Numbered from the stretch's first letter, positions 1 to 8,438 are shown. The stretch is DNA of 64,000 nt from Paenibacillus chitinolyticus NBRC 15660 (GCF_000739915.1 NZ_BBJT01000007.1:186001-250000), one strand, 5' to 3'. Made by a program: numbers and translations. The notes: generated from the letters alone by a model not told the origin.

Positions 1-311
1 TCTTTGGACTTGTCCTGATGTATATTAGCCTGCAGCTTGCTCATATCCGCTTTGAACGTCTGTCTGTCCTGCTCGTAACTTTTAAAATGTTCTTCATTGC
101 CCGTCAGGAGATAACCCCGCACGTTTTTGGTTTCTTCGGCCGCGGTTGTTCCCAAATCCTTGATAATCAGAATTTTCTCTACCCGGTCGTTAATGAGACT
201 CTGATATACCTGGTTTACCGAGGTAAGCTGGTAGAGCCCGATAGCCCCGACCGTGAGAGTCAGCAGCAATACCGCTGCAAAGCTGAGCGCAAGCTTCTGT
301 TTAAACTTCAT
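1..311 (-). CDS. methyl-accepting chemotaxis protein, N-terminal part
   Basis: The minus-strand frame starts at ATG 309-311 behind a GAGGAACC ribosome-binding site and runs off the left edge without a stop. The first ~25 residues (MKFKQKLALSFAAVLLLTL...) form a transmembrane anchor. The following helical, charged region is the beginning of a four-helix-bundle ligand-binding domain of the 4HB_MCP type, with the typical stretch about fully extended helices and a ...TTAAEETKNVRGYLLTGNEEHF... style signature near residues 55-80. A receptor of this family would continue with a second membrane helix, HAMP and cytoplasmic signalling domain outside the window. A sigma-D-like promoter lies upstream (387-413), fitting a motility/chemotaxis regulon gene. 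Confidence 0.85.
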   Translation of the reverse strand, partial: MKFKQKLALSFAAVLLLTLTVGAIGLYQLTSVNQVYQSLINDRVEKILIIKDLGTTAAEETKNVRGYLLTGNEEHFKSYEQDRQTFKADMSKLQANIHQDKSK

Positions 312-386
312 AAGGTTCCTCTTTTTTATGTAATGTTTAGGTCTTAATTCCTATTAAACCTGAAATCACGGTTTTAAAACATGCTA

Positions 387-413
387 TTTTCGGCTTTTTT
401 CGATAAAGATTTC
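387..413 (-). promoter_or_regulatory. candidate sigma-D (flagellar) promoter of the chemoreceptor gene
   Basis: Read on the minus strand there is GAAA at 410-413, exactly 15 bases, then GCCGAAAA at 387-394. The Bacillus sigma-D consensus is TAAA-N15-GCCGATAT, so three of four -35 bases, the spacer and six of eight -10 bases match. It leaves a leader of about 70 bases before the chemoreceptor ATG at 311. Confidence 0.55.
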
Positions 414-472
414 ATAAAATTTAAGTCTTCTGACTTAGTTTCATGTTTAAGACCCGTTCATCATTTATTCAT

Positions 473-530
473 TTGACAAGCCGGCCCGCCAAGCGTAGAA
501 TTACAAAAATAAATTACTCTAATTAGAGTA
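473..530 (+). promoter_or_regulatory. sigma-A promoter and palindromic operator of the YhgE/PadR operon
   Basis: TTGACA at 473-478, a 17-base spacer, and TAGAAT at 496-501 form a near-consensus sigma-A promoter. Starting about 14 bases after the -10 is a perfect 16-base palindrome, TACTCTAATTAGAGTA (515-530), placed where a bound repressor would block elongation or initiation. The PadR regulator encoded second in the operon is the obvious candidate ligand; this assignment is inference. Confidence 0.7.
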
Positions 531-567
531 CTTTAGATAGAATATATTTCTCTAGGAGTGAGAACAC

Positions 568-1722
568 GTGAACGGATTTTTAAATTTTATGAAAAGCAAA
601 GCCGTGATCGGCGGGTTAACGATGATCCTGTTTTACCAGGTCGCGTTTATCGCCATTTTTATGTCCGGATACAGCGCGATTCCGAAGAATATCGACGAGC
701 TTAAGGTCGCGATCGTCAACGAAGATACGCAGGCCGGCAAGGAAATCGCCGCCAACTTGCAGAAAGAGCTCCCTTTCCGCGTCACGACAGGCGCTTCTCT
801 GGAGCAGGCCCGGGAGGAGCTAAACGACCGTGACGTTCATATGGTCATCCATATCCCCGCGAACTTTACGGAGAAGCTTTCCCAGCAGAACCAGAAAGCT
901 CCCATAGATTTTATGATCAACCAGTCCAACCCGGCGACGGTTACCAGTACGATGCAGTCGGTCGTTACGCAAATTACCGGCAGCCTGAACCAGCAGTTCG
1001 CCGTACAAAGCGCCCAGGGCATTTTGCAAAACTTGAATATGCCCGAAGAGCAGGCCAAGCAGCTCGCGGCCGAGATCCCGACGAAGCTTGCGCCGAGCAC
1101 GATCAATATCAATAAAGTGCCTGCGGGGATGCATAACCAGATGGCGCCTTTCTTCCTGGCCATGGTCAGTTATGTGGGAGCCATGATTTTCTCCATGATG
1201 GTTACGGGCGCAACCCGGGCCTATACCCCTATCCTCGGCCGCGCCAAGGCTTTCTGGTACGCGCAGGGAGTAAACGCGCTTGTCGCCTTCTTCTCTCCGC
1301 TGATCGGCCTGACGATTTACTTCCTGATTCAAGGCGGTTACGAGGCCAGCGTCTTCCTTCAGGTATGGCTCGTTCATGCGCTGGAGCTGTTCGCGGCGAT
1401 CGAATTTATGTCTATTTTCTGCTACCTGCTCAAAGACGCCGCGATTTTCGCGAACCTGACGCTCATGCTGTTCCAGACCATCAGCAGCGGCGCCGTCATG
1501 ACGCAGGATATGATGCCGGCTCTGTTCAGATGGATAAGCCACATCTCCATCATGTACTACACCGTCCAAACCGATTTCAGCCTGCTTTTCGGCGGAGGCA
1601 AGATCGGGGAAAATCTCCTCGGACTCGCCGGTATGGCCATAGCGTCGCTTGTGGTCGGACAGTTGGCCTATCTGTTCGTTTCTCCCGGATTCAAGAAAAA
1701 AGCGCTGACGGATGCTTCTTGA
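568..1722 (+). CDS. YhgE/Pip-like ABC-2-type membrane protein
   Basis: The gene begins at GTG 568 behind TAGGAGTGAG. It encodes 384 residues with one N-terminal membrane helix (about 15-35), an extracytoplasmic domain of roughly 150 residues and a C-terminal block of about five or six membrane helices. This is the arrangement of YhgE/Pip-type proteins and ABC-2 permease relatives that lack a dedicated ATPase gene nearby. Members of the group have been linked to export, phage adsorption or toxin secretion, but its substrate cannot be told from sequence. It is followed after 84 bases by a PadR regulator and preceded by a promoter with a palindromic operator, so a self-regulated transporter/repressor operon is likely. 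Confidence 0.7.
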   Translation: MNGFLNFMKSKAVIGGLTMILFYQVAFIAIFMSGYSAIPKNIDELKVAIVNEDTQAGKEIAANLQKELPFRVTTGASLEQAREELNDRDVHMVIHIPANFTEKLSQQNQKAPIDFMINQSNPATVTSTMQSVVTQITGSLNQQFAVQSAQGILQNLNMPEEQAKQLAAEIPTKLAPSTININKVPAGMHNQMAPFFLAMVSYVGAMIFSMMVTGATRAYTPILGRAKAFWYAQGVNALVAFFSPLIGLTIYFLIQGGYEASVFLQVWLVHALELFAAIEFMSIFCYLLKDAAIFANLTLMLFQTISSGAVMTQDMMPALFRWISHISIMYYTVQTDFSLLFGGGKIGENLLGLAGMAIASLVVGQLAYLFVSPGFKKKALTDAS

Positions 1723-1806
1723 GCTCTCTTCGTGTAAAATAAGAAGGTCTGCGGGGCCGATGGCCCCCGGCTTTTCACCATGATAGTTCAAAGGGGAGAC
1801 TTTCCG

Positions 1807-2337
1807 ATGTCACTGCAGATTTTTATTCTGGGAATCTTATGCGAAGGCAACCACCACCCTTACGATATAAAGAAAATGTTCAAGAAGAACAACATGGAAG
1901 ACGTCCATAAGATCAGCGACGGAACCCTCTACTACAATTTTGATGTCCTGTTAAAAAAGGGCTGCATCGAAAAGCTGGAAGTCATCCGCGACGACAACCG
2001 TCCGGAGAAAACGACCTACGGAATCACCCCGAAAGGCCGCGAGTTTCTGGAACAGGAAATCTACGCGAGCTTCCGGAATTTCACCGGAGTCGAATCGCTC
2101 TACTCGCCTACCCTGTTTCTGAAGCATGCCGACAAAAACAAGCTCGTTTTTCTGATCGAGGAAGTCATGGACAAGCTGAGGAACAGGACCGAGCAGCAGA
2201 ATCAGGAATGGGATGCCTTCAAAGATAAAACGCCGCCGAGCGTTCATCTCATACAGGAGTATGTCCAAAGCCGGATGAAGCTGGAGTCGGAGTGGCTGGA
2301 GAAGCTGCTTGCCTTCGTTAAAAACGGAAGCGAATAA
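1807..2337 (+). CDS. PadR-family transcriptional regulator
   Basis: The product is 176 residues. The N-terminal ~90 residues form a PadR winged helix (LGILCEGNHHPYDIKKMF, then SDGTLYYNFDVLLKKGCIEKL and a wing containing TTYGITPKG). The C-terminal part is helical, as in dimerising PadR proteins. I chose ATG 1807 because GGGGAGAC lies 7 bases upstream; an in-frame ATG at 1780 is open but has no ribosome-binding site. PadR proteins are usually ligand-released repressors of a neighbouring efflux or detoxification gene. Here the target would be the YhgE-like gene upstream through the palindrome at 515-530. Confidence 0.85.
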   Translation: MSLQIFILGILCEGNHHPYDIKKMFKKNNMEDVHKISDGTLYYNFDVLLKKGCIEKLEVIRDDNRPEKTTYGITPKGREFLEQEIYASFRNFTGVESLYSPTLFLKHADKNKLVFLIEEVMDKLRNRTEQQNQEWDAFKDKTPPSVHLIQEYVQSRMKLESEWLEKLLAFVKNGSE

Positions 2338-2380
2338 CGGGTCCGGTCCTCCTCATGGAACGGATGAAGTCACAATTCGG

Positions 2381-2417
2381 ATCAGGTGCAAAAGAAACTT
2401 TTGCCCTGATTTTTTGT
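2381..2417 (+). terminator. rho-independent terminator after the PadR gene
   Basis: A hairpin pairs ATCAGG-TGCAAAAG with CTTTTGC-CCTGAT around an AAA loop and is followed by TTTTTGTTTTT. It lies 44 bases after the PadR stop codon. Confidence 0.85.
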
Positions 2418-2523
2418 TTTTACGGAATTTTTTATAAAGCGGAATTCCCCTATTGTTCCGGAGGTTGTAGTAGAATGAAGGATGGATAAGATTGACTACT
2501 CAGAGTAAGGGGCTAGAAGAAGT

Positions 2524-3738
2524 ATGCGGGAGACCGTCAAAAAAATTTTCACTCATTACTGGAGTCCTTATATCGCCATGGGTTTGGCCGGCGTCTTAAG
2601 CGCTCTGTACTTCGGCATCACGAACACCGTTTGGGCGGTAACCGGGGAATTCACCCGTCTGGGCGGGCACATTCTCCAGCTCTTCGGCGTGGATGTGTCG
2701 GATTGGGCTTATTTCAAGCTGGTCGGCATGAACGGGACTACGCTGACCCGTACCGACGGATGGATCGTCTGGGGGATGTTTATCGGCGCCCTCGTTATGA
2801 TTCTGCTCAGCAACAATTTTAAAATCCGCATCCCGAAGCAAAAACGCCGGCTTGTGCAGGGGTTTGCCGGAGGAATTATCGCCGGTTTCGGCGCAAGGCT
2901 GGCCCTCGGGTGCAACCTGGCCGCCTTCTTCACGGGCGTGCCGCAGTTCTCGCTGCACTCCTGGATCTTCATCGCGGCTACCGCGATCGGCACTTATCTC
3001 GGCGTGAAGGTCGTGAACACGGCCTGGTGGAAAGGCAAGCCCATGCTGAGCAAGGGCAATACGGCCGCAGCCCCGTCAGCCGCGAAGAAACGGATCGTGC
3101 AGCCTTACGTGGGGGCCGGGATTGCCCTCGCTTACGCGGCGCTTATCGTTTATTTCTTCGCCGCGGGCAAAACCATGCTCGGCGCCGCCGCGATTTTCGG
3201 CGCCGCCTTCGGCATTCTGATCGAGCGCGGGCAGATCTGCTTCACCTCGGCGTTCCGGGATCTCTGGATCAGCGGCCGGGCCACCATGACCAAGGCCATT
3301 ACCGCAGGCATGGCGATCAGCTCTGTGGCTACACTGATCATCATCCTCGTGTACGGGCTGGAGCCTATCACCAAAATCGCCGCACCCAGCACGCTTGTGG
3401 GCGGAATTTTGTTCGGCCTCGGCATCGTGCTTGCGGGAGGCTGCGAAACCGGCATGATGTACCGGCTGATGGAAGGCCAGGTCGTCTTTCTGCCGGTCTT
3501 TATCGGCAACATTATCGGAGCGACCGCACTGGCTTACGCCTGGGATCATCTCGGCGTCTTCAACCTGCTCGCGAAGAGCGGCTCGAAGATTAACCTGATC
3601 CCGCTGATGGGCCCTTACGGCGCCCTGTTCGCTACGCTCGCGCTGCTTGCGGCCGGATTCGCCGTGGCCGCTTATTGGCAGAAAAACTACCGGTTCGGAA
3701 CCGGATTCAAGAAAGGGGACACCACACATGTCCGTTGA
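2524..3738 (+). CDS. YeeE/YedE-family sulfur-compound transporter
   Basis: The 404-residue protein is polytopic, with about nine or ten hydrophobic segments arranged as two related halves. It carries conserved short cysteine motifs of YeeE/YedE (TsuA) transporters: LALGCNLAAFF near residue 125, ERGQICFTSAFRDLW near 240 and LAGGCETGMMYRL near 305. In characterised members such cysteines relay thiosulfate or a related sulfur species through the membrane. The start is ATG 2524 behind AAGGGGC. The next gene encodes a TusA sulfurtransferase and overlaps by 11 bases, so imported sulfur is probably handed to it. A selenium role, as proposed for the E. coli yedEF pair, is possible. Confidence 0.85.
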   Translation: MRETVKKIFTHYWSPYIAMGLAGVLSALYFGITNTVWAVTGEFTRLGGHILQLFGVDVSDWAYFKLVGMNGTTLTRTDGWIVWGMFIGALVMILLSNNFKIRIPKQKRRLVQGFAGGIIAGFGARLALGCNLAAFFTGVPQFSLHSWIFIAATAIGTYLGVKVVNTAWWKGKPMLSKGNTAAAPSAAKKRIVQPYVGAGIALAYAALIVYFFAAGKTMLGAAAIFGAAFGILIERGQICFTSAFRDLWISGRATMTKAITAGMAISSVATLIIILVYGLEPITKIAAPSTLVGGILFGLGIVLAGGCETGMMYRLMEGQVVFLPVFIGNIIGATALAYAWDHLGVFNLLAKSGSKINLIPLMGPYGALFATLALLAAGFAVAAYWQKNYRFGTGFKKGDTTHVR

Positions 3739-3955
3739 TTACACACTCGATATCAGGGGCGAATCCTGCCCTTATCCCGTCATTTATACACTGGAAACCC
3801 TTCGCGATATGAAAAAAGGGCAGCTTCTGCAGGTGATTGCAGACTGCCCGGCCGCCTTCCGCAACGTACCGGAAGAAGTGGTGAAGCACGGCTATACGAT
3901 GGCTCAGGAACCGGTCAGAGACGGACAGGAATTTACGCTGTATATCCGGGCGTAG
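3728..3955 (+). CDS. TusA/YedF-family sulfurtransferase
   Basis: This is a 75-residue protein starting at ATG 3728, inside the end of the transporter gene (11-base overlap), with AAAGGGGAC as ribosome-binding site. It has the TusA signature DIRGESCPYPV with the sulfur-carrying Cys at residue 14 and the family length. TusA proteins accept persulfide sulfur on this cysteine and pass it to biosynthetic targets. Coupling to a YeeE/YedE transporter is a known pairing and suggests use of imported thiosulfate-like sulfur. A longer in-frame opening upstream is only a shadow of the transporter gene. Confidence 0.88.
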   Translation: MSVDYTLDIRGESCPYPVIYTLETLRDMKKGQLLQVIADCPAAFRNVPEEVVKHGYTMAQEPVRDGQEFTLYIRA

Positions 3956-4031
3956 CGAAAGGTCTGCAAGGATTGTCCTTATCATCCGATATAGGAAACT
4001 ATCTTCTTTCGAAAGGTCGGTTGCATCCAGA

Positions 4032-5519
4032 ATGAACGCATTCTTCTCTTCAGGTTTACATACCAGGAACAGCAAAAACGGTAATTCTTCACGCTTCAAA
4101 AGGAAAGCAGGGCGGCTCTTGCGCCTTGTTCCCGCGCTGATCGGACTCTCTCTGTTCGACTTCTCCGCAGGGATCTCCTCCGCATCCGCATCACCGGGAC
4201 AGGATGTGTCGGTCGTCGTCAACGGCGCCGAACTGTTTCCCGATTCCCGCGCCTATATTCAAGGGGAGTCCGGCTTGACATACGTCCCGCTGAGGTCGCT
4301 GTCAGAGGCGTTTGGCACGGAAGTCGAATGGTCCCAATCGACGAAAACCGCCACTGTGCGCAAAGGCGCCACTCTTATCGACCTGACGGTCGGGAGCACT
4401 CTGGCGCACATAGACGGGCGCGAGGCCGCACTGGAATCTCCCGCGGAGCAAGAAAACGGCCGGGTCATGGTGCCTGTCCGTTTCATTGCCGATGCACTCG
4501 GCGTTGCCATCGCTTGGAATGCCGATACCCGGACGGTAACTCTGGGTGATACGCCGGCCCCGGCTTCCGTGTTTGCCCCGGGCGAAGGAAACGACGTCCA
4601 GAACATTCTGAATCAAGCATTCGTCACCCAATCGAACGGGTGGGTGTATTATCAGAATGTGGGCGATGAAAGCAAGCTGTACCGGATGAAAGAAGACGGG
4701 TCGCAGCCTGTAAAAATCACGGATGACCCCGCCGTTCAGATCCAAGTGACCGGGGGCTGGGTATACTACCGGCTTCTCACTCAAGGAGAACGGACCGACG
4801 CGGGGGAAGTGTACCGGATTCGGCCCGACGGCAGCGAACGCACGAAGCTCAGCAAAGAAAAAGCCGGACAAGTCTATGTAACCGGAGACTGGATTTACTA
4901 TAACGTTACGGCGGGTTTCGGCTCAGGCCCTCTTTTCAAGATGAAGCTGGATGGAAGCGGCAAACAAGAACTTTCGCAAAAAGACGAGGATGTAATGGAT
5001 TTCGTCCTCTATCAAGGACGCATCTATTACAAGCGGAGCACCGGAGGTCTCTATTCCCTGGACCTTGACGGCCGAAACCGCAAAACCTACACAAAGGAAT
5101 TCGTTCATGAACTGCGCGCGGCCAACGGCTCCATCTACTACCATAAGGACGCTAACCAGCTGTTGAAAATGTCCATACAGACCGGCGAGGAATCTGTGGC
5201 TGTGGACAACGTGCCCTTGAGCCGTTATTATGTAGGACCCGATTATCTCGTTCTGGAAAAGGCGCTGAGCTTCCTTGACCGCAAAGTCTACCTGACCGAT
5301 CTGCAGGGTGCCGGGGAAAAACTCCGGGTAGACAACACTCTTGTTCAGTTAAATGTTATCGGCGATTGGATCTATTTCATCACTTATGAAACAAAGAGTT
5401 CCGAAACGCACCGTTACGCAGACATCGTTATTTCTCTCGGCCGTATCAAGAAAGACGGCTCGCAGCGTGAAATCATCACGTCCAAAACGAGCAATCCGTT
5501 CCCTAACGATCGGCTGTAA
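4032..5519 (+). CDS. secreted stalk-domain protein with DUF5050-like beta repeats
   Basis: The 495-residue protein has a basic N-terminus followed by a hydrophobic stretch ending in ASASPG (about 32-55), which I read as a signal peptide. Residues ~58-178 form a copper-amine-oxidase N-terminal-like stalk domain (TYVPLRSLSEAFG and MVPVRFIADALG). The rest is a run of DUF5050-type repeats (WVYYQN..LYRMKEDG, WVYYRLL..VYRIRPDG, WIYYNV..LFKMKLDG), each resembling a propeller blade. Such proteins are surface or secreted components of Paenibacillus with unknown ligands. No clear ribosome-binding site precedes ATG 4032, so the start is uncertain, although the reading frame is not. Confidence 0.8.
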   Translation: MNAFFSSGLHTRNSKNGNSSRFKRKAGRLLRLVPALIGLSLFDFSAGISSASASPGQDVSVVVNGAELFPDSRAYIQGESGLTYVPLRSLSEAFGTEVEWSQSTKTATVRKGATLIDLTVGSTLAHIDGREAALESPAEQENGRVMVPVRFIADALGVAIAWNADTRTVTLGDTPAPASVFAPGEGNDVQNILNQAFVTQSNGWVYYQNVGDESKLYRMKEDGSQPVKITDDPAVQIQVTGGWVYYRLLTQGERTDAGEVYRIRPDGSERTKLSKEKAGQVYVTGDWIYYNVTAGFGSGPLFKMKLDGSGKQELSQKDEDVMDFVLYQGRIYYKRSTGGLYSLDLDGRNRKTYTKEFVHELRAANGSIYYHKDANQLLKMSIQTGEESVAVDNVPLSRYYVGPDYLVLEKALSFLDRKVYLTDLQGAGEKLRVDNTLVQLNVIGDWIYFITYETKSSETHRYADIVISLGRIKKDGSQREIITSKTSNPFPNDRL

Positions 5520-5658
5520 CAAAAACGCACAAAAAACCTCTCAAATGCAGAGTTTGAATAAAATAATAATTTTAACAAATTTTGTAATTTTTTCACTCTT
5601 TAACCTGTCTATTCTATTGGAGCTTAAAGTTCCTAAAATCAGGGTTGGAGGAGATCAT

Positions 5659-6117
5659 ATGCGAAAAAGATACGCAAAAAATTTGTTGGCCTTAGGTGTT
5701 GTTGCTTCAGCATTACTGGTAGGATCTCAATCGGCTTTTGCAAGTGACGGAGTGGGAGACTCCCGGGGAACCGCAATTCCTATTTCCCCCAATTCAGCTG
5801 CCGTGCAAACTATTTCCGACAGTACGGATGTTGATTATTTTACATGGACCAACAACACGGGGAACAGGATAAGCAGCGCTTCTGTTCATCTTTACAGCCC
5901 TTCGAACAATAATTATGATCTGCAAGTTATACAAATTTTGTCTCAACATAATAACTTCGAGGCTACGACAACAGCCAGTGACCACGGCAACGGGATAGAA
6001 GATAGTGTCAGCTTCAGCCCCATCTATCCTGGTGACACCGTCTATTTTAAAGTTTACGGACACGACTCCTCCCAATACGGAAGTGCTCCTTATACCTTGT
6101 CCTTCTTCACCTATTAA
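5659..6117 (+). CDS. small secreted protein with PPC-like beta domain
   Basis: The product has 152 residues. A signal peptide (KRYAKNLLALGVVASALLV, cleavage after SAFA) is followed by a ~120-residue domain with TDVDYFTWTNN near residue 55 and PGDTVYFKVYGHD near 130. Both motifs are typical of bacterial pre-peptidase C-terminal (PPC) beta-sandwich domains, which occur on secreted proteases or as free proteins. GGAGGAGAT precedes ATG 5659. The gene and its upstream 140 bases are visibly richer in A+T than the neighbours, hinting at a different origin. The enzymatic partner, if any, is not in the window. Confidence 0.75.
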   Translation: MRKRYAKNLLALGVVASALLVGSQSAFASDGVGDSRGTAIPISPNSAAVQTISDSTDVDYFTWTNNTGNRISSASVHLYSPSNNNYDLQVIQILSQHNNFEATTTASDHGNGIEDSVSFSPIYPGDTVYFKVYGHDSSQYGSAPYTLSFFTY

Positions 6118-6206
6118 GACCAAACAAAAAAACCTTATTCCAGGAACACCCCGAAAAGGCCATAATGGACAATCCGGGCCTAGCGACCTGTATACCCGCA
6201 AAACCC

Positions 6207-6249
6207 AAAAACCCTCCGAAACCGCAAATGCGGAACCGGAGGGTTTTTC
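6207..6249. terminator. bidirectional terminator between convergent genes
   Basis: AAAAACCCTCCG at 6207 pairs with CGGAGGGTTTTT across a loop that itself contains CCGC/GCGG. Runs of A on the left and T on the right allow termination from both directions. The hairpin follows the PPC-like gene. Confidence 0.85.
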
Positions 6250-6451
6250 TTTTTCCGTTTGTACTATGCCTTGCGCTTCAAAATCCTTTTCTTGTGCATA
6301 AAAGTATTGATGCTTCCCGATGGCCTCTTGCAGATTGTTCAGCGCCTGGGTGCGAAACTGGATCTCTTTCGTTTGTCCGGTATGGCAAAATGTCCGCCGC
6401 CGTGTGACCAGTTCCCCATATACTGACATCTCTAAACCGCAAGATTCTCGG

Positions 6452-7471
6452 TCACTCTCCGTCCGCCTCGCTTACTTTTACAAGCATTTTTCCCAGATTG
6501 GTTCCTTTAAAAAGCTCCAAGAACGCTTTAGGAACGTTGTCGAAGCCTTCCACAATCGTTTCTTCGTACTTCAACTTCCCTTCGGACAGCCATTTGCCCA
6601 AATCGGCCCCGGCTTCATGAAAACGGGAAGCATAATCGCTCAGAACGAAGCCTTGGATCAGAGAACGGGTCTTAATCAGTTGAGGCTGAATCCGGGGACC
6701 CAGGTCGCCGTCCGTGCTGTTGTAGGAGGAAATGGCGCCGCAAAGCGGGATCCGTGCATGGTCGTTCAGCTGTTTCATCACGGTGTCCGAAATTCGTCCG
6801 CCCACATTGTCGTAGTAAACGTCAACTCCGTCCGGACAAGCTTTCGCGATTGCTTCATCCAGGTTATCCGCCGTTTTATAGTTAACCGCGGCATCGAAGC
6901 CCAGCTCTTTCTCCAGGTAGGCGGTTTTCTCGTCCGAGCCCGCGATACCGACGACGCGCGCTCCTTTCAGCTTCGCGATCTGCCCGACCATCATGCCCAC
7001 CGCTCCGGCCGCGCCGGACACGACGACGGTCTCGCCTTCTTGCGGCTTGCCGATATCCAGCAAACCGAAGTAGGCCGTCATTCCCGTTAGTCCGAGTACG
7101 CTCAAATAAGCGGACAGCGGGGCCAGGTCTTCGTCCACTTTGCGGACGGCTGAAGCGTCTACCGTGTTGTACAACTGCCAGCCGAGCATCCCCAGCACTT
7201 TGTCCCCTGTTTCAAATTGCTCCGAACGCGACGATACGACCTCCCCGACAATCCCGCCGCTGATCGGCTCGTCCAGCTTGTAAGGCGGCACGTAAGATTT
7301 GGATTCGTTCATCCTGCCTCTCATATACGGGTCAACGGACAAGTACAGCGAACGCACGACAACCTGGCCCTCGGCAGGATCGGATACGGGAACTTCCCTG
7401 AATTCGAAATGATCTACGGTCGGCATACCCTCGGGACGCGAACGGAGTAAGATCTGTTTGTTCATCGGCAC
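6452..7471 (-). CDS. MDR-superfamily NADP-dependent oxidoreductase (YfmJ/CurA-like)
   Basis: The protein has 339 residues without the catalytic zinc ligands of true alcohol dehydrogenases. It shows the leukotriene-B4-dehydrogenase/curcumin-reductase pattern: SVDPYMRGRM near residue 47, GLTGMTAYFGLLDIGKP near 130, and the nucleotide-binding VSGAAGAVGMMVGQIAKLKG near 155 followed by an Arg/Lys-containing NADPH pocket. Such enzymes reduce alpha,beta-unsaturated ketones and quinones and belong to electrophile or oxidative-stress responses. Translation probably begins at GTG 7471 (GAGTGA upstream); ATG 7465 is a close alternative. An ArsR and an HxlR regulator follow on the same strand upstream. 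Confidence 0.87.
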   Translation of the reverse strand: MPMNKQILLRSRPEGMPTVDHFEFREVPVSDPAEGQVVVRSLYLSVDPYMRGRMNESKSYVPPYKLDEPISGGIVGEVVSSRSEQFETGDKVLGMLGWQLYNTVDASAVRKVDEDLAPLSAYLSVLGLTGMTAYFGLLDIGKPQEGETVVVSGAAGAVGMMVGQIAKLKGARVVGIAGSDEKTAYLEKELGFDAAVNYKTADNLDEAIAKACPDGVDVYYDNVGGRISDTVMKQLNDHARIPLCGAISSYNSTDGDLGPRIQPQLIKTRSLIQGFVLSDYASRFHEAGADLGKWLSEGKLKYEETIVEGFDNVPKAFLELFKGTNLGKMLVKVSEADGE

Positions 7472-7638
7472 ATGAATTCACTCATTTCTCGTTGGTTTTA
7501 TTGAACAATGGTTAATAAAAAATAAAGCTACCGGACAAACTAGCTGCATCAAAGGGGGCGTGACCTGTTTTTTACCCTATTTTGATAGTTTTAAAACTCT
7601 TCAACTATTGACCAAAAAACACAGGCTTCCCGACAATT

Positions 7639-7932
7639 TTACAAACTGTCCAAGAAACCCGGCAAAAATCGATAAAACACGTCTCTACACAGTTCGCTCG
7701 TTTTATTCTGGCCGCTGCGGCTCACTTTTATGAGGCCGGCTTCATACAAAATCTTTAGATGATACGATACGTTCGATTTGTCCATGCCTATGGACTCGCC
7801 AATTTCCCCGCACGTATTGCTGCGGTCATGACGATGAAGATACCGGATCATCTCGATCCGCTTCACTTCGGCCAGCGCCTTAAAAATCTTGACCCGCTGC
7901 TCGTCTTCCACAATTAATTGTTCGATAGTCAT
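7639..7932 (-). CDS. ArsR-family HTH regulator
   Basis: This 97-residue protein is essentially one winged helix: RVKIFKALAEVKRIEMIRYLHR, then GEIGESIGMDKSNVSYHLKILYEAGLIKVSRSG. I see no metal-binding CxC or equivalent pairs, so a non-metal signal or simple repression is more likely. It lies between the HxlR gene (31 bases upstream on the same strand) and the oxidoreductase gene downstream, and probably regulates one or both. The only good AGGAGG is about 17 bases before the chosen ATG, so the start could be imprecise. Confidence 0.8.
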   Translation of the reverse strand: MTIEQLIVEDEQRVKIFKALAEVKRIEMIRYLHRHDRSNTCGEIGESIGMDKSNVSYHLKILYEAGLIKVSRSGQNKTSELCRDVFYRFLPGFLDSL

Positions 7933-7963
7933 AGAATTATTTTAGAATTCCTCCTATGTTATG

Positions 7964-8365
7964 TCAATTTACTGGCGACTCTTCTTCCTTATCAAAGCTT
8001 TTGTCGTTTAAAAAACTGTCTTCCAGGACGGCTGACTTGTCCCCGTATACTTTAACGATGTGATTCTCGCCCCAGGCGCAAAGAGAATCGAGGATTTTTT
8101 TCAGCCCCCACCCGTATTCGCTAAGCTCGTAATCCACGCGAGGCGGAATTTCCTGGTGGATCGTTCTTTTGATAACTCCGTCTTCCTCCAGCTCTCGCAG
8201 CTGCTGGGTGAGCATTTTTTGCGTAATCGTCGGCATAAGGCGCTTCAGCTCGCTGGTGCGCCTTTTCCCGTGCGTCAGGTGGCATAGAATCACACACTTC
8301 CATTTTCCCCCGATAATCTCCAAAGTCGCTTCAACCGGTATGTTGTATTTCTTCTTTGTTGTCAT
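7964..8365 (-). CDS. HxlR-family HTH regulator
   Basis: The product is 133 residues with the hallmark HxlR winged helix: VEATLEIIGGKWKCVILCHL, RTSELKRLMPTITQKMLTQQLRELEEDGVIKR, then PPRVDYELSEYGWGL. Some HxlR proteins (YodB, CatR, HypR) sense electrophiles through an N-terminal cysteine; here Cys residues occur near positions 24 and 28 in the KWKCVILC segment. It is divergent from an MFS exporter, with overlapping inverted repeats in the shared region (8415-8438), so it most likely represses the pump and itself. Confidence 0.87.
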   Translation of the reverse strand: MTTKKKYNIPVEATLEIIGGKWKCVILCHLTHGKRRTSELKRLMPTITQKMLTQQLRELEEDGVIKRTIHQEIPPRVDYELSEYGWGLKKILDSLCAWGENHIVKVYGDKSAVLEDSFLNDKSFDKEEESPVN

Positions 8366-8414
8366 GTTTCAGCCTCCATTTTATAGGTTTCCCCAAAGAT
8401 ACTACGTTACTCTC

Positions 8415-8438
8415 AAGTACCTATAATACTTAAAAGTA
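8415..8438. promoter_or_regulatory. HxlR operator candidate between divergent genes
   Basis: AAGTA (8415-8419), TACTT (8427-8431) and AAGTA (8434-8438) create two overlapping inverted repeats with spacers of 7 and 2 bases. The central CTATAATACTT also contains promoter-like -10 hexamers. The location between hxlR and the MFS gene fits an HxlR-family binding site. Confidence 0.5.

Noticed and set aside
312-567. Hairpin-like and T-rich stretches as a riboswitch before the YhgE gene
   Set aside because: No conserved riboswitch core is visible; a promoter with operator explains the region.
6285-6429. Possible truncated gene on the minus strand with a helical segment (RTQALNNLQEAIGKHQYFY), perhaps a regulator tail
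   Set aside because: The resemblance to MerR-type C-termini is too short and the frame runs through a terminator hairpin; no ribosome-binding site.
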